This document shows positions 33,992 through 43,307 of a stretch of 64,000 nucleotides of DNA, piece by piece. This DNA is from Erythrobacteraceae bacterium WH01K. Lineage in GTDB: Bacteria; Pseudomonadota; Alphaproteobacteria; Sphingomonadales; Sphingomonadaceae. Numbering within the stretch: position 1 is the first letter of the stretch; every line of letters begins with the position of its first letter. A program made the position numbers and the translations under genes. The stretch spans positions 1,302,001 through 1,366,000 of the forward strand of contig CP115966.1 in the NCBI GenBank assembly GCA_027941995.1, written 5' to 3'. Below the pieces are notes generated by a model that was given only the letters and a program-made list of their open reading frames with translations, was not told where the DNA came from and did not search any database.

Positions 33992-34324
33992 ATGCAGCGT
34001 TTTTCGAAAATCACGACAGCAACCTTCGGCGCAATTGCGCTAATCGGTGCCACGTCCGCACCCGCAATGGCTTCGCCCGGTGCGAAAGCAGCGGTAGCTT
34101 GCCAAGGCGGCCTGCAGGGCTGTGTCCTGCCGGTCGGTAACGCTGCGCCTGCTCCGGCACCCGCACCGGCACCCGCTCCCGCCCCGGCGCCAGTTGCAGC
34201 GCCCGTGGCTGAAACCGGTGGCGCCGGCTGGATCCTGCCAGCGCTTCTCGGTGTTGCGGCGATCGTCGGTGCTATCCTCATCCTCGATGATGATGACGAG
34301 GACGAGGATCCGATCTCCGTCTGA
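33992..34324 (+). CDS. Small exported protein with Ala-Pro linker, one helix and acidic tail
   Basis: 110 residues, not matched to a known family. A signal-like N-terminus (KITTATFGAIALIGATSAPA, then MASPG) is followed by a short Cys-containing stretch (ACQGGLQGCVLPVG). A ten-unit Ala-Pro run comes next, then a membrane helix (WILPALLGVAAIVGAILIL) and an acidic end (DDDDEDEDPISV). The cysteines at about 37 and 44 could form a disulfide. The layout suggests an inner-membrane protein with a rigid periplasmic linker and a cytoplasmic acidic tail. Start 33992 follows GGGGAAAG. A strong terminator follows. Confidence 0.8.
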   Translation: MQRFSKITTATFGAIALIGATSAPAMASPGAKAAVACQGGLQGCVLPVGNAAPAPAPAPAPAPAPAPVAAPVAETGGAGWILPALLGVAAIVGAILILDDDDEDEDPISV

Positions 34325-34351
34325 TTACGGATTTCACCTTTTAAAGAATTG

Positions 34352-34389
34352 GGCCCCGCGTCGTTCGGCGATGCGGGGCCTTTTCTTTT
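34352..34389 (+). terminator. Strong intrinsic terminator
   Basis: GGCCCCGC (34352-34359) pairs with GCGGGGCC (34373-34380) and is followed by TTTTCTTTT. It is 28 bases behind the small acidic-tail gene. Confidence 0.92.
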
Positions 34390-34511
34390 GCAAACCTGAA
34401 GGTTCGATCGCCGGAAAGTGTCGCGGCGTCGATGAGTATGAGTAGTCTCTTCGGCAACTCCTCCTGCCATCTGTTTACTTTTCGTTCTGTCCGGCGCATC
34501 CAGCGGACCGC

Positions 34512-37301
34512 ATGGCGACCCACCCTTCCATTCCGCTTCCCGCCCTTCATGCGAGCCATGGCGGCATCTGGCTGCGCGATGCCAACGGCGCGACGCGCGG
34601 CTGTTCGAAGGGCGAGGCCATCAATCGTGCAGCCGATACCCCGGTATTGCTGGTCAACGCCCCGCTGGTGGCGTCACGTCTTGGCTATCCCGACCTCAAC
34701 GGCCTGGACCTTCTGGAGCTTTACGCTTTCGTCCATCCGGCGCAGTTCTGCGTGCCCACGGCGAAGGGGCTGGCGCAGGCGCTCGCCATCGAGCCGCCCG
34801 CAACCGACGACGCGGTTCCCGAATTCCTCCAGCGGGCCGCGGCCAGCCTGGTGGATACCTGCAGCAGCCCGGACTGGCAGCAGCGAGAGGGCGCGTGGAG
34901 CGCCGTGCAATCGCTGACCAGGCTACGCTGGCCGTGGGCCCAGGTCGTGGCTCCCAATATCGAGAAGCCGCAAAAGGCGGAGAAATGGCTTTTCAGCCGA
35001 CTGCCCGAATGGGAAGAGGCAGGGGAACGCCCCCAGCCGCGGCAGGTCGCCATTACCGAAGAGGCCGTGGCGGCAAGTCTTGCCCGCCTGACAGGCGAGG
35101 GCGCCGAGCAGCGGGAGGGCCAGCGCAAATACGCCGCCGATGCCGCACAGGTTTTCGCCCCGCGCTCCCGGCGAGACCGGCCCCATGTCCTGCTGGCGCA
35201 GGCGGGGACGGGCATCGGCAAGACGCTGGGCTACCTCGCCCCCGCGGCGCATTGGGCCGCGCAAAGTGGCGGGACGGTTTGGGTCAGTACCTATACGAAG
35301 AACCTCCAGCGCCAGCTTCGCCGGGAAAGCCGCCGGGCGTGGCCGGAAACGCGCGGGGACGGTACGCAGCCTGTCGTCGTTCGCAAGGGACGCGAAAACT
35401 ATCTTTGCCTGCTGAATTTGGAGGACGCCCTGCAGGGCGGGTTCAGTGGCAGGCCGGCCATCCTGGCACAACTGGTCGCGCGCTGGGCCGCCTACACCGC
35501 CGATGGCGACATGATCGGCGGTGATCTGCCCGGCTGGCTCGGCACGCTGTTCCGAAAGCGCGGGATCGCGGCCTTGACGGACCAGCGGGGCGAATGCATC
35601 TATGCTGGCTGTCCTCATTACCGCAAATGCTTCATCGAGCGCAGTGCCCGGGCCAGCGCACAGGCCGATCTCGTTATCGCCAACCACGCGCTGGTGATGA
35701 TCAATGCTGCACGGGGGCGGCATCAGGGCCAGCCACCGACCCGGATTGTTTTCGATGAGGGTCATCACGTCTTCGATGCCGCCGACAGCACCTTTGCCGC
35801 GGCACTGACGGGGCAGGAGGCGATAGAACTGCGTCGCTGGATCATCGGTCCGGAGCGAAACAGCCGGGGGCGCCGAAGAGGGCTAGCGGCCCGTCTGGCG
35901 GATGTTGCCAGTTACGACGATGCAGGCGGCGAGGCGGTGGAAGTCGCTATCGAGGCGGCCGGTGCGCTGCCGTCCGATGGCTGGATCGCGCGCCTCGCAG
36001 AAGGAGCGCCGCTCGGCCCGACAGAATCGCTGCTGGGCCAGGTCCGGGCCACGGCCTATGCGCGGGACGAAAGCGGCGCGCAGGATGCGGGCTATGGCAT
36101 AGAGACGGAAGTGGCCGACCTGCCCGGTCCGCTCGTCGATGCGGCCCAGCGGGCGCAGGAAGCGCTCGCCGCCATACGCCAGCCCCTGATGACGCTGGCA
36201 TCGCGGCTGGAGGCTGTGCTGGAAGACGCACCCGACTGGCTCGACGGGCAGGGACGTGCTAGAATCGAGGGCGCGCGACATTCGATGCAATGGCGGATCG
36301 ATCTGGTGGCGGCGTGGGAATCGCTGCTGGCCCGGCTGGGCGGCCCGGCAGACCCGGACTTCGTCGACTGGTTCGCGGTCGAGCGAAACGAGGCCCGCGA
36401 ATTCGACATCGGCATTCATCGCCGCTGGCTCGATCCGATGAAACCCTTCGCCAAGGTCGTGCTGGAACAGGCGCACGGCGTCATGCTGACAAGCGCCACG
36501 CTGACGGACCGGGCGCGGGAAGGCGAGACGGTCGGGGAAGACTGGCCGCACGCGGTCAGCCGCAGCGGGGCAGGGCATATCGACCTCGTTCCCAGGACAG
36601 CGAGTGCTGCCAGTCCGTTCGATTATGCCAGCCGCGCCGAAGTCCTGATCGTGACCGATATAAAGCGCGGCGACCTGCCTGCGCTGGCGGGTGCCTATGG
36701 CCGGTTGATAGAAGCGGCGGGCGGTGGGACGCTGGGACTGTTCACCGCGATCAAGCGGCTGCGCGCCGTGCACTCGCGTATTGCCGACCGTCTGGCGCGG
36801 GCCGGGCTTCCGCTGTTTGCGCAGCATGTCGATCCGATCGATACGGGTACGCTCACCGATATATTCCGCGACGATCCGAAGGCGAGCTTGCTGGGCACCG
36901 ATGCCTTGCGCGATGGTGTCGACGTGCCGGGGGAGAGCCTGCGCTGCGTGGTGATGGAGGCGGTGCCGTGGCCGCGCCCCACCATCCTGCACCGCGCGCG
37001 AAGGCTGGCCGCCAGCGACGAGGAAGGCGGCGGGGGACGGTATGACGACCGGATTATCCGCGCCCGGCTGGCGCAGGCATTCGGGCGCCTGATCCGCAGC
37101 CGCGACGACGCCGGGCACTTCATCGTATTGTCGTCCGCCTTTCCCAGCAGGCTTCTAAGCGCTTTCCCCGACGGCACTCCTGTCATACGGCTGACACTCG
37201 ACGAGGCTTTGGCGAGAGTGAGCGCCGGACCGCCGACGACGCACGACAACCAGCCCGCCGTCGGGACGGGCAATGCACGGGAAGACCTGGACCGCCTATG
37301 A
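34512..37301 (+). CDS. DinG-family ATP-dependent DNA helicase
   Basis: 929 residues, an XPD/DinG-type superfamily 2 helicase. Walker A is in LLAQAGTGIGKTLGYLAP. The iron-sulfur cysteines are one in ENYLCLLN and three in GECIYAGCPHYRKCF. Walker B is FDEGHHVFDA. C-terminal helicase motifs include LLGTDALRDGVDVPG and QAFGRLIRSRDD. The first ~230 residues, before Walker A, are an extra domain of unknown type. Such enzymes unwind 5'-3' and resolve R-loops or G-quadruplex DNA. The stop overlaps the start of the sixA-like gene (ATGA at 37298). Confidence 0.93.
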   Translation: MATHPSIPLPALHASHGGIWLRDANGATRGCSKGEAINRAADTPVLLVNAPLVASRLGYPDLNGLDLLELYAFVHPAQFCVPTAKGLAQALAIEPPATDDAVPEFLQRAAASLVDTCSSPDWQQREGAWSAVQSLTRLRWPWAQVVAPNIEKPQKAEKWLFSRLPEWEEAGERPQPRQVAITEEAVAASLARLTGEGAEQREGQRKYAADAAQVFAPRSRRDRPHVLLAQAGTGIGKTLGYLAPAAHWAAQSGGTVWVSTYTKNLQRQLRRESRRAWPETRGDGTQPVVVRKGRENYLCLLNLEDALQGGFSGRPAILAQLVARWAAYTADGDMIGGDLPGWLGTLFRKRGIAALTDQRGECIYAGCPHYRKCFIERSARASAQADLVIANHALVMINAARGRHQGQPPTRIVFDEGHHVFDAADSTFAAALTGQEAIELRRWIIGPERNSRGRRRGLAARLADVASYDDAGGEAVEVAIEAAGALPSDGWIARLAEGAPLGPTESLLGQVRATAYARDESGAQDAGYGIETEVADLPGPLVDAAQRAQEALAAIRQPLMTLASRLEAVLEDAPDWLDGQGRARIEGARHSMQWRIDLVAAWESLLARLGGPADPDFVDWFAVERNEAREFDIGIHRRWLDPMKPFAKVVLEQAHGVMLTSATLTDRAREGETVGEDWPHAVSRSGAGHIDLVPRTASAASPFDYASRAEVLIVTDIKRGDLPALAGAYGRLIEAAGGGTLGLFTAIKRLRAVHSRIADRLARAGLPLFAQHVDPIDTGTLTDIFRDDPKASLLGTDALRDGVDVPGESLRCVVMEAVPWPRPTILHRARRLAASDEEGGGGRYDDRIIRARLAQAFGRLIRSRDDAGHFIVLSSAFPSRLLSAFPDGTPVIRLTLDEALARVSAGPPTTHDNQPAVGTGNAREDLDRL

Positions 37302-37837
37302 AACGCCTCGCCATTTTCAGGCATGCCAAATCGGACTGGGACGATTTGGCGAAGCGCGATTTCGATCGCGGGCTGAACGACCGCGGACGGCGCGGAGCGG
37401 CACTAATGGGCAAGCACATTGCCGACTATTCGCGGCGTGAAAACATCGCGTGGGATCTGCTTTTGGCAAGCCCTGCGGAACGGGTCCAGCGGACGCTGGA
37501 GGCATCCGGCATCGATATGGAGCCTGCGTGGAACCGCGCCCTTTATCTCGCCAGCGCGGAGACGATCGTCGATGTCGTCAGGGAGAATGCCGGGGACAGC
37601 ACGTCAGTGCTCGTCATGGGCCATAATCCGGGGTTGCAGGACCTGCTCCTGATGCTGGTCGCCCCTGCACGGGAGAACACGCATTTCGACGAAGCGAGCG
37701 TCAAGTTCCCGACGGCTGCCTTTGCGGTCCTGGAAATCGACATAGAGGACTGGTCGGACCTCGGCGGCGAGAACGCGGAGATCGTCCATTTCAAGCGTCC
37801 GCGCGATCTCGACCCGCAATTGGGCCCGATCGACTAG
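37298..37837 (+). CDS. SixA-like histidine phosphatase
   Basis: 179 residues. Branch-1 histidine phosphatase fold with the RHAKSDWDD motif at residues 8-16; the catalytic histidine is in RHA, and the second is in VMGHNPGLQDL. SixA in E. coli removes phosphate from the phospho-histidine of signalling or PTS proteins. Close relatives in alphaproteobacteria have varied or unknown substrates, so the exact role is open. The start overlaps the helicase stop by four bases. Confidence 0.9.
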   Translation: MKRLAIFRHAKSDWDDLAKRDFDRGLNDRGRRGAALMGKHIADYSRRENIAWDLLLASPAERVQRTLEASGIDMEPAWNRALYLASAETIVDVVRENAGDSTSVLVMGHNPGLQDLLLMLVAPARENTHFDEASVKFPTAAFAVLEIDIEDWSDLGGENAEIVHFKRPRDLDPQLGPID

Positions 37838-38051
37838 TCCGTTCGGAGCCGTAGTCCGCATTAGCTGCGCATCTTCATCCAGTTAAGGCCACAGCCATGG
37901 CGCAGCGTGTAGCCGCAACTATCCAGCCCGGCTTTTCCCGATCCCCGCCTTCTCGCCATTCGCTACTGCACCGGCTCAACCAGCCGGTCAGGCGGGTGAA
38001 ACCGGGTGGGAATGAGTTGGTAATTTAACCGAATCCCGCCAAAGAAGACCC

Positions 38052-39074
38052 ATGACCGAATCCGCCTCGATCGATCCCCGTCACCTGCTGAAAGACCTGT
38101 CCGTATTCGCCAGTCCGCGGACCGGGCGCAGCGTGTGGGAAATCGCCCAGACCGTCGCGCCTTTCCTCGCGCTCTGGCTGGCTGCGTGGGCCTCGCTGTC
38201 GGTCGGATACTGGCTGACGCTGCTGTTTGCCATTCCGGCCGGTCTGCTGGTCCTGCGCATGTTCCTGATCCAGCACGATTGCGGACACGGGGCCTTCTTC
38301 CGTCGCCGCAAGGCAAATGACTGGGTGGGTCGCGTGGTCAGCATCTTCACCTTCACGCCTTACGATTCCTGGCGCCGCGCCCATGCGCGCCATCATGCAA
38401 GTTCCGGCAATCTGTCGGCCCGCGGGATCGGCGATGTCGATACGCTCACCGTCAGTGAATACCGCAGTCTGTCGGCTTTCGGCCGGTTCCGGTATCGCCT
38501 GTACCGCCATCCGATTGTCCTGCTGGGCGTGGGGCCGACTTACCTGTTCCTGCTTCGCCACCGCTTTCCGCTGGGGGAGCGGAAGAAGGGCTGGCGTCCG
38601 TGGCTGAGTGCCATGGGCACGAATACGACACTGGCACTGGTGATCGCAGGGGTGGTCTGGGCCGTCGGCTGGCAGAATTTCCTGCTCGTCCACATTCCCA
38701 TCTTCCTCGTCGCGACGACGACCGGCGTCTGGCTTTTCTACGTCCAGCACCAGTTCGAGGGGACATCATGGAAAGATGGCGATGTCTGGTCTTTCCATGA
38801 CGCGGCCCTGCACGGCAGTTCGCACTACGCGTTGCCGCCCGTCCTTCGTTGGTTCACCGCGAATATCGGCATCCACCACATCCACCACCTGTCGAGCAAG
38901 ATCCCCTTCTACCGGCTGGGCGAAGCGATGAAGGCGAATGACGGGCTGGACCAGGTCAGCCGGATCACGCTTTGGGACAGCGTGAAGGCGTTTCGCCTGA
39001 AATTGTGGTGTGACGAAACGCAGCGCATGGTCAGCTTCCGCGAGGCGAAGCGGATGACAACAGCCGCCGCCTGA
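38052..39074 (+). CDS. Membrane fatty acid desaturase
   Basis: 340 residues with about four helices. The three histidine boxes for the di-iron centre are HDCGHGAFF, HARHH (in RRAHARHHASSGN) and HIHHLSS near residue 280. This is the acyl-lipid or acyl-CoA desaturase family; position of the double bond cannot be deduced. The middle loop RYRLYRHPIVLLGVGPTYLF is typical for the group. It stands 214 bases after the SixA-like gene and 47 before lysK, with no visible terminator. Confidence 0.92.
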   Translation: MTESASIDPRHLLKDLSVFASPRTGRSVWEIAQTVAPFLALWLAAWASLSVGYWLTLLFAIPAGLLVLRMFLIQHDCGHGAFFRRRKANDWVGRVVSIFTFTPYDSWRRAHARHHASSGNLSARGIGDVDTLTVSEYRSLSAFGRFRYRLYRHPIVLLGVGPTYLFLLRHRFPLGERKKGWRPWLSAMGTNTTLALVIAGVVWAVGWQNFLLVHIPIFLVATTTGVWLFYVQHQFEGTSWKDGDVWSFHDAALHGSSHYALPPVLRWFTANIGIHHIHHLSSKIPFYRLGEAMKANDGLDQVSRITLWDSVKAFRLKLWCDETQRMVSFREAKRMTTAAA

Positions 39075-39121
39075 GCGCGTCGGGGCTCCACTTCGCACTT
39101 GCAACACGGGCGCAGCATGGC

Positions 39122-40765
39122 ATGGCTCGCCCCATGAGTATGCAAGACCTGATCGACGCCGCACGTTCTTCCAAGGCCTGGCCGTTCCAGGAGGCGCAGC
39201 GCCTCCTGAAACGCTATCCGGAGGGAACGAAGGCCGACGGTTCGCCGATCGTCTTCGAAACGGGTTACGGACCCAGCGGCCTGCCGCATATCGGCACGTT
39301 CCAGGAAGTGCTTCGCACCACTCTGGTCCGCCGCGCTTTCGAGGCGCTGATCGGCGCACGGCCGGAGGACGGGAAGACCCGCCTGATCGCCTTCAGCGAC
39401 GACATGGACGGTTTTCGCAAGGTCCCGGAAAACCTGCCGAACAAGGAAATGCTCGCCGCGAACCTGCACAAGCCGCTGAGCCGCATTCCCGATCCGTTCG
39501 ATGCGGGGCATGAAAGCTTCGCCCATCACAACAATGCAAAGCTGCGCGAATTCCTCGACCAATTCGGTTTCGAATACGAGTTCATCGCGTCGAGCACGGT
39601 CTACAATTCGGGCGGGTTCGACGATGCCTTGCGCAATGTCCTCGCCAACAACCAGGCCATTCTCGACATCATGCTGCCCACCCTCCGGGCAGAACGCGCC
39701 GCGACCTATTCGCCGATCATGCCGATCAGCCCGTCGACCGGCCATGTGCTGCAGGTCCCGGTCGAGGTTGTGGATGCGCAGGAAGGCACTATCCGCTTCA
39801 CCGACGAGGACGGAGCGGTCGTCGAACAGTCTGCGCTGGGCGGCATGGCCAAGCTGCAGTGGAAGGTGGATTTCGCCATGCGCTGGGTCGCGCTGGGCGT
39901 CGATTACGAGATGTACGGCAAGGACCTGACCGACACGGGCATCCAGTCCGGCAAGATCGCCAGGGTGCTGGGCGGGCGCAAGCCGGAAGGACTGATCTAC
40001 GAGCTGTTCCTCGACGAGAATGGTGAGAAGATCAGCAAGTCCAAGGGCAACGGCCTGACCATCGAGCAGTGGCTCGATTACGGCTCGCCCGAGAGCCTCG
40101 GCTTCTACATCTTCCCCAATCCGAAAAGCGCCAAGCAGCTGCATGGCGGCGTGATCCCGCGGGCGGTGGACGATTACTGGGCTTTCCGCGAAAGACTGGC
40201 GGAGCAGCCGCTCGACAAGCAACTGGGCAACCCCGCATGGCACTTGCTGCGCGCGAATGGCGGTTTTGAAGGGACCGAGGCGCCCGGTGCCGGCGACAGC
40301 CTGCCGGTGACATTCGCATTGCTGCTGAACCTGGTCGGGGTGCTGGGCGCGGAGGCGGACAAGTCGCAGGTCTGGTCCTATCTTGCGAACTACGTCCCCG
40401 ATGCCGATCCTGGGCGTCATCCGCGGCTGGACCAGCTGATTGACAATGCGCTGGCCTATAACCGCGATTTCATCGCCCCGACGCTGAACCGCCGTTCCCC
40501 GAACGAAACGGAAGCGGCCGCGCTGGAAGAGCTGGACCGGGAGCTTGCCGAAGCGCCTGCCGACATCAATGCCGAGGATCTACAGACCAAGGTATACGAG
40601 ATAGGGAAGTCGGAGACCTATGGTTTCGAGAACCTGCGCGACTGGTTCGCTGCTCTGTACCAGATCCTGCTGGGGGCAGATCAGGGACCGCGCATGGGCA
40701 GCTTCATCAAGCTGTACGGGATCGACAACACCCGCAAGCTGATAGAGCGGGCGCTGGGCCGGTAA
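39122..40765 (+). CDS. lysK: Lysyl-tRNA synthetase, class I
   Basis: 547 residues. This is the class I form of LysRS, found in archaea and many alphaproteobacteria. Family marks are FETGYGPSGLPHIGTFQEVL (HIGH-like HIGT) and KISKSKGNG (KMSKS). The start region IDAARSSKAWPFQEAQRLL also fits. It charges tRNA-Lys in the cytoplasm. ATG 39122 and ATG 39134 are both possible starts. Gap of 15 bases to the convergent hydroxylase gene. Confidence 0.97.
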   Translation: MARPMSMQDLIDAARSSKAWPFQEAQRLLKRYPEGTKADGSPIVFETGYGPSGLPHIGTFQEVLRTTLVRRAFEALIGARPEDGKTRLIAFSDDMDGFRKVPENLPNKEMLAANLHKPLSRIPDPFDAGHESFAHHNNAKLREFLDQFGFEYEFIASSTVYNSGGFDDALRNVLANNQAILDIMLPTLRAERAATYSPIMPISPSTGHVLQVPVEVVDAQEGTIRFTDEDGAVVEQSALGGMAKLQWKVDFAMRWVALGVDYEMYGKDLTDTGIQSGKIARVLGGRKPEGLIYELFLDENGEKISKSKGNGLTIEQWLDYGSPESLGFYIFPNPKSAKQLHGGVIPRAVDDYWAFRERLAEQPLDKQLGNPAWHLLRANGGFEGTEAPGAGDSLPVTFALLLNLVGVLGAEADKSQVWSYLANYVPDADPGRHPRLDQLIDNALAYNRDFIAPTLNRRSPNETEAAALEELDRELAEAPADINAEDLQTKVYEIGKSETYGFENLRDWFAALYQILLGADQGPRMGSFIKLYGIDNTRKLIERALGR

Positions 40766-40780
40766 GCCTTCTGCAGGGCG

Positions 40781-41452
40781 TCATGCCCATTTGCGCACGC
40801 GGTACCACCGCGTGATGACATATTTCTCGCCCGCCTCGACCGGGGTGCCTGCATGAAGCGTGTCTTCATTGGGCGTTCCGTCGGGCGAGTGGTTGTTCCA
40901 CATCAGCAGCACGCCCGGCTTCGGCCCGATATCAATGCCGACATTGGTGAAATTGGTCGCGCCCCCGGCCTCGACTTCGTTCAGGAACATCATCGCGGTC
41001 CAGCTGCGCTGTCCGCCGCGCTTGCGTTCGGCCTTCCAGTATTCTTCGGTCGGGTAGAAGAAGTCGTGATGCGGCTTGAACTGCTGGCCTTTCAGGTAAC
41101 GCTGTCCCTGCATCCGTTCGCCCAGTTCGCCCGGCAGGCCCATCAGGTCATCGATGCGGCGCGAGATTCCTCGCACGAAAGGGTCGTTACTGTCGAAATT
41201 GCCTGAATAGGAGGTGCGAAACCCTTCGACATAGGCGCTTTCGTGGAGGCGACTGGGCTGGGCGACGAGGTCGATGAGCTCTCGCAGACGTGCGCATTCG
41301 CTTTCCGACAGGAAGTCGCCGATCGCGTAGATCTCCGCGAGGTCGGTCGGAACACGGTAAACCTTTGGGTCGGCATCCAGCCGGTTGCGAACGGTCTTGC
41401 CGATGCGGGCGAGGGCATCCTGGTCGGGCGGGCTGGTTGTCGCGGTCGTCAT
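40781..41452 (-). CDS. 2OG-Fe(II) oxygenase, prolyl 4-hydroxylase-like
   Basis: 223 residues. The iron ligands H-x-D are in FKPHHDFFYP and the distal His in EDTLHAGTPVEAGEKYVITR, with the 2-oxoglutarate Lys in GEKYV. The N-terminal part (YAIGDFLSESECARLREL) is common to bacterial prolyl hydroxylases. The substrate is unknown; bacterial members modify proteins such as EF-Tu or small molecules. ATG 41452 gives MTTATTSPPDQDAL, with a longer frame unlikely. It is downstream of the RcnB-like gene but separated from it by a terminator. Confidence 0.9.
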   Translation of the reverse strand: MTTATTSPPDQDALARIGKTVRNRLDADPKVYRVPTDLAEIYAIGDFLSESECARLRELIDLVAQPSRLHESAYVEGFRTSYSGNFDSNDPFVRGISRRIDDLMGLPGELGERMQGQRYLKGQQFKPHHDFFYPTEEYWKAERKRGGQRSWTAMMFLNEVEAGGATNFTNVGIDIGPKPGVLLMWNNHSPDGTPNEDTLHAGTPVEAGEKYVITRWYRVRKWA

Positions 41453-41523
41453 GATAGCGTCAATCCTAACGCGGCTGTTGCTGCGGGCAAGATACACCTG
41501 ACCGGCATTATGGCCTGGAAAGG

Positions 41524-41560
41524 AAAAGGCCCCCGCGCAGTATGAACCGGCGGGGGCCTT
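41524..41560 (-). terminator. Intrinsic terminator of the RcnB-like gene
   Basis: AAGGCCCCCGC (41526-41536) pairs perfectly with GCGGGGGCCTT (41550-41560). On the minus strand the stem is followed by TTTT. It lies 22 bases behind the minus-strand RcnB-like stop. Confidence 0.92.
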
Positions 41561-41581
41561 GCAGTCTATTTTCCGGCAAAC

Positions 41582-42550
41582 TTACCAGAAGAAGTCGTAG
41601 ATGACGTCGACGGTCTGGCCGGTATAGATGTTCACCAGCAGCACGTCGTCGTAATACCGGACCCAGCGATAGGGGCCGTATACCTGTGGCAGGCGATAGG
41701 ACCAGGGATCGTTGATCCAGTAGCGGCTGCCATAGAAGCCCGCGTCGAGGAAGAACCCGATATTGATCCTGCTGTACCGGTAATTGCGGTATGGTGCGTA
41801 ATACCGGCCAAGACGGAAAAGACTGCGGTTCGAATAGCGATAGCGGTTCCAGTCGTAGCGGCGGTCGTGACGCCAGCGGGTGTTCCACCTGCGATAGTCG
41901 CCGCCACGATAGTCCCGGCGCGCCTGCCGGTAACCGGACCGGTAACCATCACGGCGTAAGTCCCGGCTATCGTAGCGGTCGCCGCGGCGCGCATCGCGGT
42001 GGCCTTCACGGTAGCCATCGCGGCGGATGCGGCGGTTCTCTACCCGGTCGCGCCGGCGTTCTTCGACACGGCCATCGCGGCGACCGGCCTGGTAAGCACC
42101 GCGCCTGATGGTGCGGTTCTCCGTCCGGTCGGTGCGGCGATCGACCCGGCGTTCTGCCCTGCGTTCGGCCCGGTCACGCGTCTGCGCCCGAGCTGGCTGG
42201 GCCTGCTCTTGCGCCATGCGCGGACGCTCGGTCCGCTCTCGACGGACACGCTGTGTCTGCTCGGCAGAACGCTGTGCTGCAATCTGGCGCTGGACATCCC
42301 GCCGCGACTGGGTTTGCCGGCTTTCGGTTCGGCGGTTCTGCCGTGCCTGCTGGCGGTTTGCCTGGCGTCGTTCTGCGCGGGCCTGTCCGCGATTGCCGCG
42401 GTTCTGCCTTGCATTGTCCCCGCCGCCACGCTGGCGATCGGCGCGCTGCTCGGCCTCTGCCGCTTCTGCCTGTGCGGGCACGGCCGCGAAAGCCATGGCC
42501 GCAGCCAATGCGGTGAGCCCGCTCGCTTCTAACAGTTTCTGGATAGTCAC
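41582..42550 (-). CDS. RcnB-like secreted protein with long Arg/Gln-rich region
   Basis: 322 residues from GTG 42550, which has AAGGGGA before it. A signal (LLEASGLTALAAAMAFAAVP) is followed by about 200 residues very rich in Arg, Gln, Asp and Tyr (RRDGYREGHRDARRGDRYDS style). The end is RcnB-like: VYGPYRWVRYYDDVLLVNI and TGQTVDVIYDFFW. RcnB is a small periplasmic protein tied to nickel/cobalt export in E. coli; only the last ~50 residues here match that idea. The charged middle is probably disordered. Start GTG is supported by the ribosome site; an ATG-based extension to 42607 is possible. Confidence 0.82.
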   Translation of the reverse strand: MTIQKLLEASGLTALAAAMAFAAVPAQAEAAEAEQRADRQRGGGDNARQNRGNRGQARAERRQANRQQARQNRRTESRQTQSRRDVQRQIAAQRSAEQTQRVRRERTERPRMAQEQAQPARAQTRDRAERRAERRVDRRTDRTENRTIRRGAYQAGRRDGRVEERRRDRVENRRIRRDGYREGHRDARRGDRYDSRDLRRDGYRSGYRQARRDYRGGDYRRWNTRWRHDRRYDWNRYRYSNRSLFRLGRYYAPYRNYRYSRINIGFFLDAGFYGSRYWINDPWSYRLPQVYGPYRWVRYYDDVLLVNIYTGQTVDVIYDFFW

Positions 42551-42725
42551 CTTTCGGTTCCCCTTGTGCTGAGCCGCGCCCACCCTGTTGCGGCGTTTTC
42601 GATACACAGGTGATACAAAGAAGTCGGTGAGCCAATTCTGAACAAGGGGTTACGGCTCTTGTTCAGGTTCAGGCGCGGTTTCCTGAACTCTTGACAGCGG
42701 ATGGCGGTTCGGGCGGGAGGTGTTG

Positions 42726-43307
42726 ATGCTCGAAACTCTCGATGAAGTCCGCAATGATTTGGCGAGCCGTCTAACCGTCGCGGCGCAGGATCGCCGATCG
42801 CAGCTGCATACGACCTATGTCGCTACAGCGAATGCCGATGTCCGCACGATGGTTCTACGCGCATTCGATCCGGTGACTTGGACGCTCCGGTTCCACACAG
42901 ACACGCGCGCACCGAAAGTCGCGGTCATCGAGAACGACCCTCGCATCGGGGTCTTGCTCTACGACAAGCCGGGCAAGCTACAACTCCGCCTGACAGGTAC
43001 GGGCGATGTTCTGCGCGGCGGGCCCATTGCGGACGCTGCGTGGGCGGAAAGCAACAATTTCGCGCGCCGCTGTTACCTGGGCGAGGGGCCCGGCGCTTCA
43101 AGCGATGCGCCGACCAGCGGTTTGCCCGAGCAATTCGAAGGTACGGAACCGGATGACGAGGCGCTGCGACCTGCGCGCGCCAATTTCGCTGTCCTGCTGG
43201 TGAAGCTGGCCTCCCTCGACTGGTTCACCCTTGCGCATACAGGCCATCGGCGCGCGCGATTCGAGAGGCAAGGGGATGGCTGGCAAGGCCATTGGGTCGC
43301 CCCCTGA
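42726..43307 (+). CDS. Pyridoxamine 5'-phosphate oxidase-like flavin protein
   Basis: 193 residues with a split-barrel flavin-binding fold. Recognisable pieces are TMVLRAFDPVTWTLRFHTDT, RAPKVAVIENDPRIGVLLYD and the C-terminal GHRRARFERQGDGWQGHWVAP. The order resembles the Alr4036-type PNPOx-like proteins. Enzyme activity on PNP is uncertain. GGGAGG five bases before ATG 42726 fixes the start; a GTG at 42720 is part of that site. Confidence 0.85.
   Translation: MLETLDEVRNDLASRLTVAAQDRRSQLHTTYVATANADVRTMVLRAFDPVTWTLRFHTDTRAPKVAVIENDPRIGVLLYDKPGKLQLRLTGTGDVLRGGPIADAAWAESNNFARRCYLGEGPGASSDAPTSGLPEQFEGTEPDDEALRPARANFAVLLVKLASLDWFTLAHTGHRRARFERQGDGWQGHWVAP

Noticed and set aside
38909-40420. 503-codon minus-strand open frame opposite lysK and the desaturase end
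   Set aside because: Shadow of two firm genes; no ribosome site or motif.
41999-42532. 177-codon plus-strand frame with membrane-like sequence opposite the RcnB-like gene
   Set aside because: Arg-rich coding DNA gives hydrophobic Ala/Leu/Pro frames on the other strand; no ribosome site.
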